Source: Viola odorata (Eukaryota; Streptophyta; Magnoliopsida; Malpighiales; Violaceae). From it: a DNA stretch of 64,000 nucleotides. Made by a program: the position numbers and the translations under genes. The DNA is taken from NCBI GenBank assembly GCA_963691705.1, contig OY829541.1, positions 67,799,189-67,863,188 on the forward strand, in the 5' to 3' direction. The notes below the pieces were generated by a model. It was given only the letters and a program-made list of their open reading frames with translations. It was not told where the DNA came from and did no database searches. This document shows, piece by piece, positions 48,801 to 59,697 of the stretch; the first letter of the stretch is position 1, and every line of letters starts with the position of its first letter.

Positions 48801-50059
48801 AATTAAATTAAATTAGCATGGTTTTTGTAGCACAAGATGGATAGTTTGCACATCTTCCACAGATTTGCTTCTTGTTGGCATGCTCATACCAGAAGATATG
48901 GGCACCAGATTTTATGCTTTTGTTCTCGATTATTTACATGAATTTGCATGCTTCATCATTTAGTGTTAGCTGTGACTGTATATTTTATTCCTTGGAATCC
49001 TATATATCATATCCCCTTTACTTCATTATTACTTACTTGTAGTAAATGCTACGATTACGTGGCCCAAATAGATTTAACGCTAAATCCAACATGACTCCAT
49101 TCTTAACCCAGATAGATCGTATGAATCTCTCATCCCTCTTCTTTTTTCTCGGATTACTATGCCCACATCTATAACCGAGAGACATAAAATCTAGTTGATC
49201 TCCTCTTTAAAAGATTATGAGTCAATTAATAGCACTTCTAGATTGTTTTCTAAACATTTGTTATTCTCTGTATCAACGGTAAAAATATTATTGGTTAAAA
49301 ACGGAAGGTTTAAAGTCTAAAAATTTCATTTCCGATCCCACCGTAAAAGACATAATCTACTTTATATAAAAGGGATATATACGTACACTTACCAACTACA
49401 CTACAATTTCGAGCGCAAAATATTGGATCCTAGAAAAAACCAAAAAGATAAAAGGCTTAATTTTATATTCCGCTTATTTTAGAAATGTCAATTATTATTC
49501 GCTGAAACAAGCTATACAAGGCGACAGTTTTAATTTTTATTTATTCTACAAAACAAATTAATATGCAAAGACAAAACTCTTGTGGTGGGCATTCTATTAT
49601 ACACAGTGCACATGTACACTATTATTAACATATCCATTGAAAAAATACTTGGCAAAACGTCGAATGAAACAAGGCTGTTACCGAGTGAGGCCCATTAGTC
49701 TCTGCAGAAACTTAGGCCCATGGACCATGACTCGATCACACAAAAACGGCCCATTTATTAGTTTTCCTCTCCTTCTATTATTGCCTTGATTATGAATGGC
49801 GGTGTTGTGGAATGTGTTTGTGGACGTTACAGTGCCACCACATACACGAGCTTTATCACATATCAGCAAACATCAGGTATGTTGTTGTTAAACCCATGCT
49901 CCCTCAAGCCAAAATTATTTGATTTCTGAGCCAAGCTCTGTGCTTTTCTCATTGAAATTTGTTGTGAAACTCTGCATATGAGAGTGGGGATCATGTTTTG
50001 TTGTTCTAACTGGACTTTGCTATCTGGGTTGTTTCATTGACTGCTGAATTTGCTGAAAG
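45899..50059. other. Long intergenic spacer
   Basis: About 4.2 kb of AT-rich DNA without a supported gene. ORFs of 60-80 residues (for example 46680-46871, 47131-47328, 48478-48717) lack known motifs and clear splicing context. The final 250 bases form the leader region of the PPR gene. No intact transposon ends were recognised. Confidence 0.4.
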
Positions 50060-52312
50060 ATGCAAGCTTTAAGTGTCTGGCCATCCGTATGTGGCTTATG
50101 TGTAGTACCGCAATTAGATTTTGAACTGGGTTCTTCTTGCTTTTCAAGTACAAAGAGCAGGAAAGTGAGATGCGGTCATCTTGATAATTGTGTTCATTGT
50201 ACAAATTCTGGTCTTTTCATGGTTTCTGGCAATTCATGGTATGGTAGAAGTAGGGCTTGTTGTAGGAGTTCAGAATTTCATGTGAAAAATGGGTTTCTTT
50301 CTGGTTGCTCTAAAGTAAAACTTGTTGTCTTTAGTGTCTCAAAGAAAGGTTCTTGTGGTTCATCTGTAGCATTGGCATCGACATTGGAGAATCAAGAACT
50401 TGTGAATGAGTTTCATAGTGTAGAATTGAGTCTGGATGATGGATTGTCTGAGGAAACTGAGGGTGATGGTGATAGTGGTGGAGAAGTTAAAGAAGTGGAG
50501 TTTTCTGGTACGGAAGAAGTTGGGGGAGTGATGGGTAGAAGGATTAATGTCCGTGCACTGGCTCAAAGCTTACAGTTTGCTGAATCAGCTAATGATGTAG
50601 AAGAGGTTCTTAAGGACAAAGATGAAGTACCTCTTCAAGTGTTTGTGTCTGTTATTAAGGGTTTTGGCTGGGAGAAGAGGATGGAGCCTGCATTCGCTAT
50701 AGTTGAGTGGCTTAAGAGAAAGAAGGAAACTGGCAGTACTATTGGTCCAAACCTTTTCGTATATAATAGTCTATTGAGTGCAGTGAAACAGTCTGAACTA
50801 TATGAAGAAACAGAGAAAATCATTAATGATATGGCTCAGGAAGGTATTGTCCCAAATGTAATAACTTACAACATTTTGATGGTTATCTATATCGCGCAAG
50901 GACAACCTCCCAAGGCCCTTGATATCCTTGAGGAGATGCGTGGAAAGGGTATCACTCCGTCTTCTGCATCCTATTCTACTGCTTTGTTGGCTTATCGAAA
51001 AATGGAAGATGGGAATGGAGCTCTGAATTTCTTTGGGGAGATAAAAGAGAAGTATCTGAAAGGTGAAATAGGAGAATCTGCTGATGAAGACTGGGAGAAG
51101 GAATTTGTCAAACTTGAGAGCTTCATTATTCGCATTTGCTGCCAAGTGCTGCGACGATGGCTTGTGAAGCGTGTGAATCTGAGCACCGATGTGTTGAAAC
51201 TTCTAACAAATATGGATAGGGTCGGACTTCAACCTGGTCGGGAAGAGTATGAGCGGCTTGTGTGGGCATGCACCCGTGAAGAACATTATGTTGTTGTGAA
51301 AGAATTGTACATTAGGATTAGAGAAACATATGGAGAGATAAGCTTATCAGTGTGCAACCATGTGATTTGGTTGATGGGAAAGGCTAAGAAGTGGTGGGCA
51401 GCTTTGGAGATTTATGAGGATTTGTTGGAGAAGGGCCCGAAGCCGAATAACCTATCACATGAATTGATCATCTCTTTCTTTAATGTCCTCCTTAATGCAG
51501 CTAAGAAAAGAGGCATTTGGAGATGGGGTGTGAGGTTGCTAAACAAGATGGAGGAGAAAGGGCTTAAGCCGAGAAGTAGGGAATGGAATGCAGTTCTTGT
51601 TGCCTGCTCTAAAGCATCAGAAACTTCTGCTGCTGTGCAGCTATTTAGAAGGATGATAGAGCAAGGTGAAAAACCTACAGTTGTCTCATACGGGGCATTA
51701 CTAAGCGCCCTTGAAAAGGGTAAACTCTACGATGAGGCTTTACGGGTGTGGGAGCACATGCTTAAGGTGGAAGTGAAGCCCAACTTGTATGTATACACAA
51801 TAATGGGTGCTGTCTTTGCTGCTCAAGGAAAGTTTAGATATGTTGATGCTATAATTCATGAAATGGTTTCTTCCAATGTTGAGCCAACTGTTGTGACATA
51901 CAATGCAATTATCACTGCATGTGCTCGGAACGGTATGAGCAGCGCAGCGTACGAATGGTTTCACCGTATGAAAGTCCAGAACCTCACACCGAATGAGATT
52001 TCATATGAATGGCTGATTGAGGCTCTTGCTAATGATGGAAAACCAAGAATTGCTTATGAGCTGTACTTGAGGGCGAAAAGCGAGGGTCTTAACTTATCTT
52101 CCAAGCCTTATGATGCAGTTCTAGATTCCTCCGACAGATATGGAGCTACTATTGACATGGATGCTTTAGGACCTCGCCCGCCAGACAGAAAGAAGAAAGT
52201 GCAGATAAGGAAAACTTTGACTGAGTTCTGTCATTTGGCTGGTGTTCCAAGAAGAAGCAGACCATTTGATGAAAGGGAACTTTATGTCCCACGAACCGAA
52301 GGAAATCCATAG
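50060..52312 (+). CDS. Pentatricopeptide repeat protein, LPE1-like (chloroplast)
   Basis: A single exon of 750 residues. The first part (about 1-150) lacks repeats, is Ser/Cys-rich at the start and acidic later, consistent with a plastid transit peptide and linker. PPR motifs of the P class follow from about 230: PNLFVYNSLLSAVKQSELYE, PNVITYNILMVIYIAQGQPP, PTVVSYGALLSALEKGKLYD, PNLYVYTIMGAVFAAQGKFR and PTVVTYNAIITACARNGMSS. The C-terminus, LGPRPPDRKKKVQIRKTLTE with FCHLAGVPRRSRPF, resembles LOW PHOTOSYNTHETIC EFFICIENCY 1 (LPE1, At3g46610) as I remember it. LPE1 binds the psbA mRNA leader and helps D1 translation. Class P and plastid PPR are well supported; the LPE1 name is less certain. Confidence 0.8.
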   Translation: MQALSVWPSVCGLCVVPQLDFELGSSCFSSTKSRKVRCGHLDNCVHCTNSGLFMVSGNSWYGRSRACCRSSEFHVKNGFLSGCSKVKLVVFSVSKKGSCGSSVALASTLENQELVNEFHSVELSLDDGLSEETEGDGDSGGEVKEVEFSGTEEVGGVMGRRINVRALAQSLQFAESANDVEEVLKDKDEVPLQVFVSVIKGFGWEKRMEPAFAIVEWLKRKKETGSTIGPNLFVYNSLLSAVKQSELYEETEKIINDMAQEGIVPNVITYNILMVIYIAQGQPPKALDILEEMRGKGITPSSASYSTALLAYRKMEDGNGALNFFGEIKEKYLKGEIGESADEDWEKEFVKLESFIIRICCQVLRRWLVKRVNLSTDVLKLLTNMDRVGLQPGREEYERLVWACTREEHYVVVKELYIRIRETYGEISLSVCNHVIWLMGKAKKWWAALEIYEDLLEKGPKPNNLSHELIISFFNVLLNAAKKRGIWRWGVRLLNKMEEKGLKPRSREWNAVLVACSKASETSAAVQLFRRMIEQGEKPTVVSYGALLSALEKGKLYDEALRVWEHMLKVEVKPNLYVYTIMGAVFAAQGKFRYVDAIIHEMVSSNVEPTVVTYNAIITACARNGMSSAAYEWFHRMKVQNLTPNEISYEWLIEALANDGKPRIAYELYLRAKSEGLNLSSKPYDAVLDSSDRYGATIDMDALGPRPPDRKKKVQIRKTLTEFCHLAGVPRRSRPFDERELYVPRTEGNP

Positions 52313-52711
52313 ACTAATTTGAGAAAGGCCTCTGTATATTATTCATCTGATATCATTGAATGCTGTGATACTTCAACTGTTTTAGATTTCTTGGTTCGTA
52401 AACATAATCTGGTATCTAAAGGAAGGATAAATTATACACAGTTAGTAAGCATTATCTGGTATTTCTTCTGTGTTTGCTGTTGAGGAATTCTGATTCTGTG
52501 TCGTCACAGTTAAACTTATTATTGTGTGGTAATTCATAAGATACTTATTAGTTAAAAACCTACATTTTACGTGCAAATTCGAGACGATGGAAGTTATCAT
52601 AAACAGAAAATATGTCATCATTGATCATTCATACTTCAACTAGAACCAAAATGCAATAACAGAACATAAATACCACTACCAGACATGAAAAGCTTGAACC
52701 TTTGGCACACC
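52313..52711. other. 3' flanks of two convergent genes
   Basis: Convergent 3' ends of the LPE1-like gene and GeBP-like copy A. The right side (about 52430-52510 and 52680-52711) matches the flank of GeBP-like copy B (about 55870-55980 and 56255-56285), for example AAGCTTGAACCTTYGGCACA, marking the extent of the tandem duplication. Confidence 0.6.
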
Positions 52712-53623
52712 CTAATCTTCAAGAAGTGCTATTATCATCTCTGACCCCTCCTTGAGCAATTCCTGCTTCCTTGCAAACAACTTCAACTCTTCCAATTGCA
52801 ACTTCTTCCATTTCTCTTCCATCTCTGTCTTCTTCTTATCATCCAAAAGTTCCAGCCCCTTTTTCATCACAAACTCCTCCATGTTAGCAACACCGTAGAA
52901 TCTCCTATCAAATTTCACTCTCTTCTTAGCCCCAGGCTGCCTCTCCATCTCAAAGTCCATCTTATCTCCACCATTATTATTCTTACTACGGCCAGCAGTC
53001 TTTTTGGACAGCCATGCCCTCCAAATCCGATTCGACAAATCATAAACCAGTTGGTCATGCGAATTCGAAAATGCCATGCCCTCGTCATTCTTGAAATGAT
53101 TCCGCAGCAATATCTCCTTCAACCTACAAATCTTTCTCTTCAGTTGTACCAATTCAACATCAAAATGCAACCTACCCTTGATGAAATCACGAAAAGCACG
53201 AATATCCGCTGTCGGATCGATCACTCTCTTGGCTTTGTACTCGATTATCCCTTCCAGCAAAGCAATTTCATCTTCCTTACTCCAAAGCTGCTGAGAAACC
53301 TTCTTGACATTCTCCGACTTCTCCACAGCACCATTTTTCTTTCCACTCTTCTTAGATGAGGATTTCACTGGGGTCGGCGCTACAGGACTGGGTTCCTCCT
53401 CCCATTCTGATTCGGATTCGGATTCAGCATCAGACTCGGACTCATTTTCGGTGTTGGAGGATTGGGGATTTGGGGCTAGATTTAGGGTTTTGGAGAGACA
53501 GGGTTCTTGTTCTTTTTCTTCCTCAGAAGACGATTCAGCCACTACACTACTGTTCTCCTCTTCCTCTTCAGAAGATGAGGATGGTGGCTGGTGCTCAGTA
53601 GGGTTCGCGCGTTTTGGTGCCAT
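52712..53623 (-). CDS. GeBP-like (STOREKEEPER/DUF573) transcription regulator, copy A
   Basis: A single exon of 303 residues. The start MAPKRANPTEH matches copy B (MPPKRANPIEH); the frame is open 48 codons further upstream, but that part has no counterpart. The N-terminal third is acidic and Ser/Glu-rich. The DUF573 DNA-binding domain lies at about 115-205 (LWSKEDEIALLEGIIEYKAK, ADIRAFRDFIKGRLHFDV). The C-terminal helix VANMEEFVMKKGLELL followed by EEKWKKLQLEELKLFARKQE is the leucine-zipper-like end of GeBP proteins. These nuclear proteins act in trichome and hormone-response regulation in Arabidopsis. Compared with copy B this one lacks about 45 residues between the two domains and has a shorter N-terminus. 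Confidence 0.88.
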   Translation of the reverse strand: MAPKRANPTEHQPPSSSSEEEEENSSVVAESSSEEEKEQEPCLSKTLNLAPNPQSSNTENESESDAESESESEWEEEPSPVAPTPVKSSSKKSGKKNGAVEKSENVKKVSQQLWSKEDEIALLEGIIEYKAKRVIDPTADIRAFRDFIKGRLHFDVELVQLKRKICRLKEILLRNHFKNDEGMAFSNSHDQLVYDLSNRIWRAWLSKKTAGRSKNNNGGDKMDFEMERQPGAKKRVKFDRRFYGVANMEEFVMKKGLELLDDKKKTEMEEKWKKLQLEELKLFARKQELLKEGSEMIIALLED

Positions 53624-54015
53624 AGTATTTCTTGTTGCAGAACAAGAAAGAGATGAAGGAGACGACGGTGACTTTCGGGGCTCAATCACTCTTTTATTAA
53701 GGAGAAATTTTAATTCCCAATAAGATAAGATCGCGGGAAAATTAGATGAATTAAAAAATGAGTGCATCGATGGGTTGATTGAAGTTCGATATTTATATCA
53801 ATGCGCATGTAATTTATTATTAGTAACCGATAGCAAAAAGTATTAATACAAATTCGATAAATCTTTAAAAAAAAAAACTATGTACGAAAACCGTATAAAT
53901 TCTCCCTTTTAGTTGCCTAAATTTTAAATTAAATTTCAATTCGAATGTTGAATTTATCTGAATTTTAGTGCAATCTTATTCCTAAAAAGAAATGAACGCA
54001 CTAGTTACACTACAT
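53624..54015. other. Upstream region of GeBP-like copy A
   Basis: Promoter and 5' leader side of copy A; otherwise AT-rich, with an A run near 53868-53877. No further feature. Confidence 0.4.
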
Positions 54016-54888
54016 ATTTCGGTATTCGATACCGAATGTTTAAAAAAAATTACTGTACCGTACCTAATTAAATTTCGGTACACTACTGAAATACCGAAAT
54101 TAGTTCCATACGGTATTTCGGTACCGTAATTATATTAATATTGACAAATATAATAATAAGTTTTCCAGCATTCCAAGCTACAACGTCCCTCTCAGGCATT
54201 CTTTCAAACACCTTGTACGCATCCTCATACTGGCCGCTTGAAGCATACATATGAAGCAAACTGTTCTGAACAAACAGTAATGACTCAAACCCATTTCTAA
54301 TCACAACAGAATGTATCTTCTCCCCTACTATAACATCAACAACCTTAGCCACAGCCTTCAAAATGAAAGGAAATATATGCGTGTCAGGCTCAATTGATTT
54401 CACAACCATGAGATTGTACAAATCAATCGCTGGTTTGGAATTTCCACTCTCAGCATACCCTTTAATCATAGTATTCCAAGCGAAAACATTTGGGTTATTC
54501 AATTTGCAGAAAATGGTGTGAGCATAATCCATTTGAGCTGAGAATGAGACAAGTGCGTTTATTAAGTGTTTCCCGAAATCTGGATTGGTGAGTGGGACTC
54601 CAATTCTGATTTGGAGAGTGAAGGAGAGGGTGAGCCCGGTTAGGGATTGAGATTTGGAGGGTGGAGGAGAAGAAGAGAACAGAAATTGAAGAAGAGAGGA
54701 GATGCCGAGATGCAGAAATGAGAAATCGAAGTAAGTACAAAAAGTATTAATCGGTACGGTAGGTTCGTTAATGCCGAACCTACCAAAATCAATACCGTAG
54801 CGTACCGAAATACCGAACAGTAAATTCGATCAAAAAAATACCGTCCAAATTTGCATATTTCGGTACGATATTTCGATTGACACCCCTA
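54016..54888. mobile_element. hAT-derived element carrying a PPR gene fragment
   Basis: The left 150 bases (TTTCGGTATTCGATACCGAA, then AAATTTCGGTAC and AAATACCGAAATTA) match the left subterminal part of the hAT MITE at 37084-37663. The right 130 bases (GCCGAACCTACCAAAATCAA, TACCGTAGCGTACC, CCGTCCAAATTTGC) match its right part and end in GACACCCCTA, a hAT terminus. Between them, where the MITE has AT-rich filler, lies a PPR coding fragment. The outermost left end is eroded and no target duplication was found. It sits between the two GeBP-like copies. Confidence 0.7.
54160..54735 (-). pseudogene. PPR protein gene fragment inside the hAT-derived element
   Basis: The minus strand encodes PLS-type PPR sequence: HLINALVSFSAQMDYAHTIF, NPNVFAWNTMIKGYAESG, EPDTHIFPFILKAVAKVVDV, then VQNSLLHMYASSGQYEDAYK and ERDVVAWNA, where it stops at the hAT sequence (about 54165). 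The part before the ATG at 54532 continues in the same frame (RIGVPLTNPDFGKHLINALV) up to about 54620. Beyond that only a Ser-rich stretch is seen. No full-length PPR protein of this type is in the window, so the donor gene lies elsewhere. Confidence 0.8.
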
Positions 54889-56285
54889 CTACAACTGTTC
54901 AACTAAGTAACAAAATTTCAATTGGTCGATGCCCAGAAGTCTTTTTAGAATGTTACATCAGGAACTGTCATATTAAAATTTAGCATAATTCAATTTTAAT
55001 ATCCAAAATTTCAATTCGGTTCGGATGGAATTCAAAGTTCTCGCCATGGATATAGATCACCCAAGTTCATGAATCATGACCATAAGCAGCGATAATTGCT
55101 CTATGAAACTCGCTTTCGTTACTGTTCTGGTGGGTTCCGTTAATCAAGTCACTGTCTATCAGTCACCGGCTCATTTCTCAACAGGCACGAACAAACGAAG
55201 TTGAAGCACTCAGAAGTCCCACCTCCGCTGATGACAAACCAGGAACCGCCAATCATCTTCAATTTTTGGTTCCTCCAAAACTCTCGTTTTCTTCACTTTC
55301 TTTTGTTTTCGATCTAAAGTGCAATGGTAAACGAACCAAAAATGTAAAGAGCCCCAACAATCCAAAATGCTGAAAGGATCATATGATTTCCTTGGATTGA
55401 ATTACTATACAGCTTATTAGGCAATGATGCCAAATAATCTTTTCAAAATCCCCAATGAATAGCCTAGAGGGGAGGGGAGGGGAGGGGAGGGGTGTTTCTC
55501 AATTACAGCCATGAGCGTCGAAACCACAACTCCATAGCTAAAAAGAAAAGAAAAATAGACAACACCTGTACTGTACCAACTACTTAGAAACCGAAATCCC
55601 AATGAATAGCTTACCAAAAGAAAAAATAGTTGCAATTCCATGTCTCATCCCCATAAAATAATTAAAATTTTCAGTTCAAGTCACCAAGCATTGCATAGCA
55701 ATAGCATCAGAATGCATCCACCCACCAACCTCTTCGTTATTCTCAAGTCCTTGCTTATTTTCAAGAACAATCCACTAGTTTATTGCAGCTGATTTAAGTT
55801 CAGTATACAGATAACTTGAATTTCCTCTTATGGTTATTCAAACTAATTTGAAAAGATTCGGATACTTGTATGTGAGCATCATCTGGTAATTCTACTGTGT
55901 TTGCCAACGAGGGGCTATGATTCTGTGTCATCTGGTCATTCTACTGTGTTTAGGGGCTGCGATTATGTGTCATTGGAGGGTGACTAAGACCATTTATGAT
56001 CTATACCCAGTTATGAATCTATGATTTATGCCATATCCAAAGTTGTAGGGGTGCTATACAGAAGAAGTCAATTGCAGAAAAGACATCTCAATTCCCTCAA
56101 CAGAACAGAAATTATGATAAACTAAAGACAACAACGCAAGAAATATAATCACTATTCAGATCAATAAGAACCAGAATGTCATACCAATACCATAACAAGT
56201 AGCAAATCCTAAACACAAAAAGCAAAATACCACTTAACCTCATAGAGATACCAGACATGAAAAAAGCTTGAACCTTCGGCACACC
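54889..56285. other. Spacer between the GeBP-like copies
   Basis: No gene supported. Contains a G-rich run at 55469-55492 and, at about 55860-56285, sequence shared with the 3' flank of GeBP-like copy A. Confidence 0.5.
55469..55492 (+). repeat. GGGGA repeat, potential G-quadruplex
   Basis: Five runs of four G separated by single A, which fits the four-run G-quadruplex pattern. Confidence 0.7.
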
Positions 56286-57431
56286 CTAATCTTGCATGGC
56301 TGCCATTATCATATCTGACTGCTCCTTCAGCAACATCTGCTTTCTTGCATACAACTTCAACTCTTCCAAATGCAACTTCTTCCACTTTTCTTCCAACTCT
56401 GCTCTCTTCTCATCACCTAAGAAATCCAGCCCCTTTTTCAACACAAACTCCTCCATATTGGCTACACCATAGAAACTACCATCAAATTTCACCCTCTTCA
56501 TGGAACCAGACGGCCTCTCCACATCAATGTCCATCTTATCTCCTCCATTACTGTTCTCCATCACAACCCCCGCATCTGTTTTCACTTCTTCAACCTTCTT
56601 CTTACCACGACCACCAGTACTCTTCTCTGCTTTGGCATTGCCCTTCTCTGCTTTCCCATTGGGAGTCCCAGCACCATTGGCAGTCTGACCCCAAATCCTT
56701 CTCGATAAATCAAACTGTTTCTGGCTTTGGGCGTCCGGAAAGGTCTTGTTCTCATCTTTATTGTACTGATTCTGGAACTTCTTCCTCATCCTCTTAATCT
56801 TTTCCTTCAGTTGTGACAAGGAAAAATCAAAATGCAACCTACCCTTGATGAAATCTCTGAAAGCATTGATATCTGCTACAGGATCGTTCCCCTTCTTCGT
56901 TTTGTACTCGATCATCCCTTCGAGCACCGCAACCTCATCATCGTCGCTCCAAATCCGCTGGAACAGCTTCTTGCCATCCTCTGACTTCTCCCCAACAGAT
57001 CCACCGACAGCACTATTTTCAGTCACGCTCTTAGACGCAATGGGAGTCCCATAAGCCTCATTGGACGGCCCTCTCTTCTTAGATGTGGTGGCTTTCTTTG
57101 GAGCAGGAGCTGCAGGCTGGGGGTGTTGTTCTTCCTCCTTTTCGGATTCATCCTCAGAACCAGATCCCGATTCGGTTTCATCTCCAGATTCGGAATCGGA
57201 ACCGTTGTTTTGAGTTGGGTTTTTGGTGTTGGAGGGTTGGGATTGGGGTTTTGCGGCTGGGGATTTTTGGGTTAGGGTTTGAGTTTTCGGGGGAGGAGAG
57301 GGTGCCTGAGTTTGTTCCTCATCAGAGGACGATTCATCCTCTTCGCCGCTGCCGCTCGTGGTGTCAGTTTCATCTTCAGATGAAGAAGCTGAAGGAGGAT
57401 GCTCGATCGGGTTGGCGCGTTTTGGTGGCAT
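56286..57431 (-). CDS. GeBP-like (STOREKEEPER/DUF573) transcription regulator, copy B
   Basis: A single exon of 381 residues, paralogous and parallel to copy A. An acidic Ser/Glu-rich N-terminal part (SEDETDTTSGSGEEDESSSD, GSDSESGDETESGSGSEDES) is followed by a Lys-rich linker. The DUF573 domain lies at about 160-250 (IWSDDDEVAVLEGMIEYKTK, ADINAFRDFIKGRLHFDFSL), then a linker with KAEKGNAKAEKS and RGKKK (possible nuclear localisation signal), and the C-terminal helix VANMEEFVLKKGLDFL and EEKWKKLHLEELKLYARKQM. Copy B carries the fuller domain set and is likely closer to the ancestral form. Both copies share 3' flank sequence. Confidence 0.9.
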   Translation of the reverse strand: MPPKRANPIEHPPSASSSEDETDTTSGSGEEDESSSDEEQTQAPSPPPKTQTLTQKSPAAKPQSQPSNTKNPTQNNGSDSESGDETESGSGSEDESEKEEEQHPQPAAPAPKKATTSKKRGPSNEAYGTPIASKSVTENSAVGGSVGEKSEDGKKLFQRIWSDDDEVAVLEGMIEYKTKKGNDPVADINAFRDFIKGRLHFDFSLSQLKEKIKRMRKKFQNQYNKDENKTFPDAQSQKQFDLSRRIWGQTANGAGTPNGKAEKGNAKAEKSTGGRGKKKVEEVKTDAGVVMENSNGGDKMDIDVERPSGSMKRVKFDGSFYGVANMEEFVLKKGLDFLGDEKRAELEEKWKKLHLEELKLYARKQMLLKEQSDMIMAAMQD

Positions 57432-59697
57432 GGTGGAAGAACGGAGAAGAGAGATGAGTAGAGGAGAGCCGCGGCTGTGGTGAACTAGGGCTAACTTTTG
57501 TGTGTGTAAAGACTAAAGTGTAGGGCAAACTCAGCCCTTTATGTGTGTGTGTAGCTCTGGTCACACCGCACCGCATTTGCGGTACAATGTTAAATTCCAA
57601 CTCCTGCCCTCAGGTTCTTTTCTTATATATATATATAAAACCCTCGAGAGTCAAGATCTTATGTGTTGTAAAAATATGGAAAAATAAAATATTCCAGGGC
57701 AACAAATTAAAGCAATTCATTGTAATTTCTACATTATGTTCTTAAGTTTTAATTTACTGTATTTTTCTTTTTTTACAAGATAGAATTCAAATTCATAAAT
57801 CTCACTCCTCATTTATCATAACTCGAGCAAAATTTGCTTCGTATGAAAAAATTATTATATAAGGTTTGCGAGTTATTCCACCAATTACACGCTATTAAAA
57901 TGAAATAATGGGCATTATCTTCTTTTTTTCTGAAAATACTTCCAAAAAACAACCATTAGTTCGAAAATTTTGGAGACATAACTTATAAGTACGGATAAAT
58001 AAGAATTCAAAGTCAATTCAATTATACTAATGATATCACCAATTTGGCTTTTAATACTCTCGAGCTCTTTTCTTGAAGTAATAGTGTAGTTTTGGTTGTC
58101 TAGCTCTCCTCGTTACATTAAAAAAAATTCAAACTCGAAATTATTTTTTAAAAATAAGTTGGTATAATTATTAAGCTCGCTATATAAGAGTCGATAATTT
58201 TATCAAGGATGAATAGTTGTGTTATCATTTAACCGCAGTTAATATACTAACTACTAACCAACCTTAAGCCACGACCCTAGCCTGAGCATAGTGAGCTTGA
58301 CTTGGGCTTGAACTTAATGGATGAAAAAGGAAAGGAAAAAATGCACGTATAATAACGCTATTTTATTAGTTTAGTTTTAACCTTTTAGGAACCAACTGAT
58401 AAAAAAAATAGAGATGTCAAGAAGAATGAATCTATTAGTGCGTTTTACTTTTCTTTCCTCTCTTTAAAGAAGAATGAATCCATTAGACCCACGAGCGACT
58501 CGAAAATCCGCAAGCGTATATGGGTCTATTTGACCCAACTTGTTCTGAGCTTGTGCTAGGCTTGCTCCAGACACTTTTAATTTAGGCCCAATTACGAAGA
58601 TAAAAAGTCCAGCTCGACCCAGCCCAAATTCAAGTATAGTTAAGACATTTAGGGAAAAAAAAGTTTCCAGATACTACAAAAGAGAGATGAAAAGAATTGT
58701 TGAAAAATCCAGTCAGATGCCACGTGCATTCTCACCAGTTTTTGTTTTTTTTTGGTTCTCTCACCAGTTTTACTTACACCAAAGAAAGCACACCCATACA
58801 CGCGCTGGCGGTTTATGTTTTAGGAAACACAACGACACCTGAGTCATTTACACGTGTCGTCTCTACGTAGCGAGTACAGCATCATAGTTACAGCAGAGAG
58901 TATGGATATTCCAAACTAAGTCTGGTCAGTTGCCTATTTCCACTGTCTTTTTGCTAACTTCTCCAATGAATTCTTCCACTCCGGATTGGAAGAAGTTATT
59001 TTTGGTCTGGCAGTAGCAGAAAACCATCGGGGCACAGACACTAATCTTATAAAATCGTAAGACACCATTTTTTAAAGAAAAGCTTGGTTTTTGTAGGAAC
59101 AACAGGTTGGAAGAGTATATCTGTTTGCTTTGCTTTAAGGACAAGAAAGATTTTGAGAAACGAGTAAAGAGCGTGGAATCCAACAGCGTCTACACTGTTT
59201 GATGGTAACTGATCTAACCCCATCACCAAAATTTCCATATTTTTGAGTCTGAAACACAATTGCATCTAATCACGACCCACCAAAGTTTCAATATTTTTTA
59301 GCCAAAAACACAGCTTTACTTAACTTCCATCCTTCTAATCACCAATTCTCCTTTGATGCTTTCCTTATTTTGTTTTTTCCCACTCATCTCAACAACTGGT
59401 TAAGATAAAAAAAACAGAAACAAAAGGCTTACAAGGAAGCTTCTTCCCATTGGTTTGTTTATGGTCATTTTATTGGTAGAAAAGGAGAGCAATTTATTGA
59501 TTTTGACTGAGTTCCTACAGTGGGTTTTGGTAAAAGAGTGGGAATTTTGGGATTGTGGAGTTGTTTGTCATTGGAAGTGGCTGAAAATGGTGTCTGTCTG
59601 GTGGTTGTGAGGAGGAGTTTTGGGCGAGTTTGAGATGGTTTTGTAGTGAAATTGGGTAAGATCTGAGCGAGTTTTGTGTGGGATAAGTGTGTGAGAT
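57432..59697. other. Intergenic, between divergent genes
   Basis: Promoter sides of GeBP-like copy B (minus) and the At3g27390-like gene (plus). An AT run lies at about 57626-57638. A short direct repeat AAGAAGAATGAATCYATTAG occurs at about 58421 and 58468. Small minus-strand ORFs at 58926-59265 and 59465-59710 are not supported as genes. Confidence 0.4.

Noticed and set aside
52796..53359. A 187-residue plus-strand frame opposite GeBP-like copy A
   Set aside because: Antisense to a clear DUF573 gene, with no recognisable domain.
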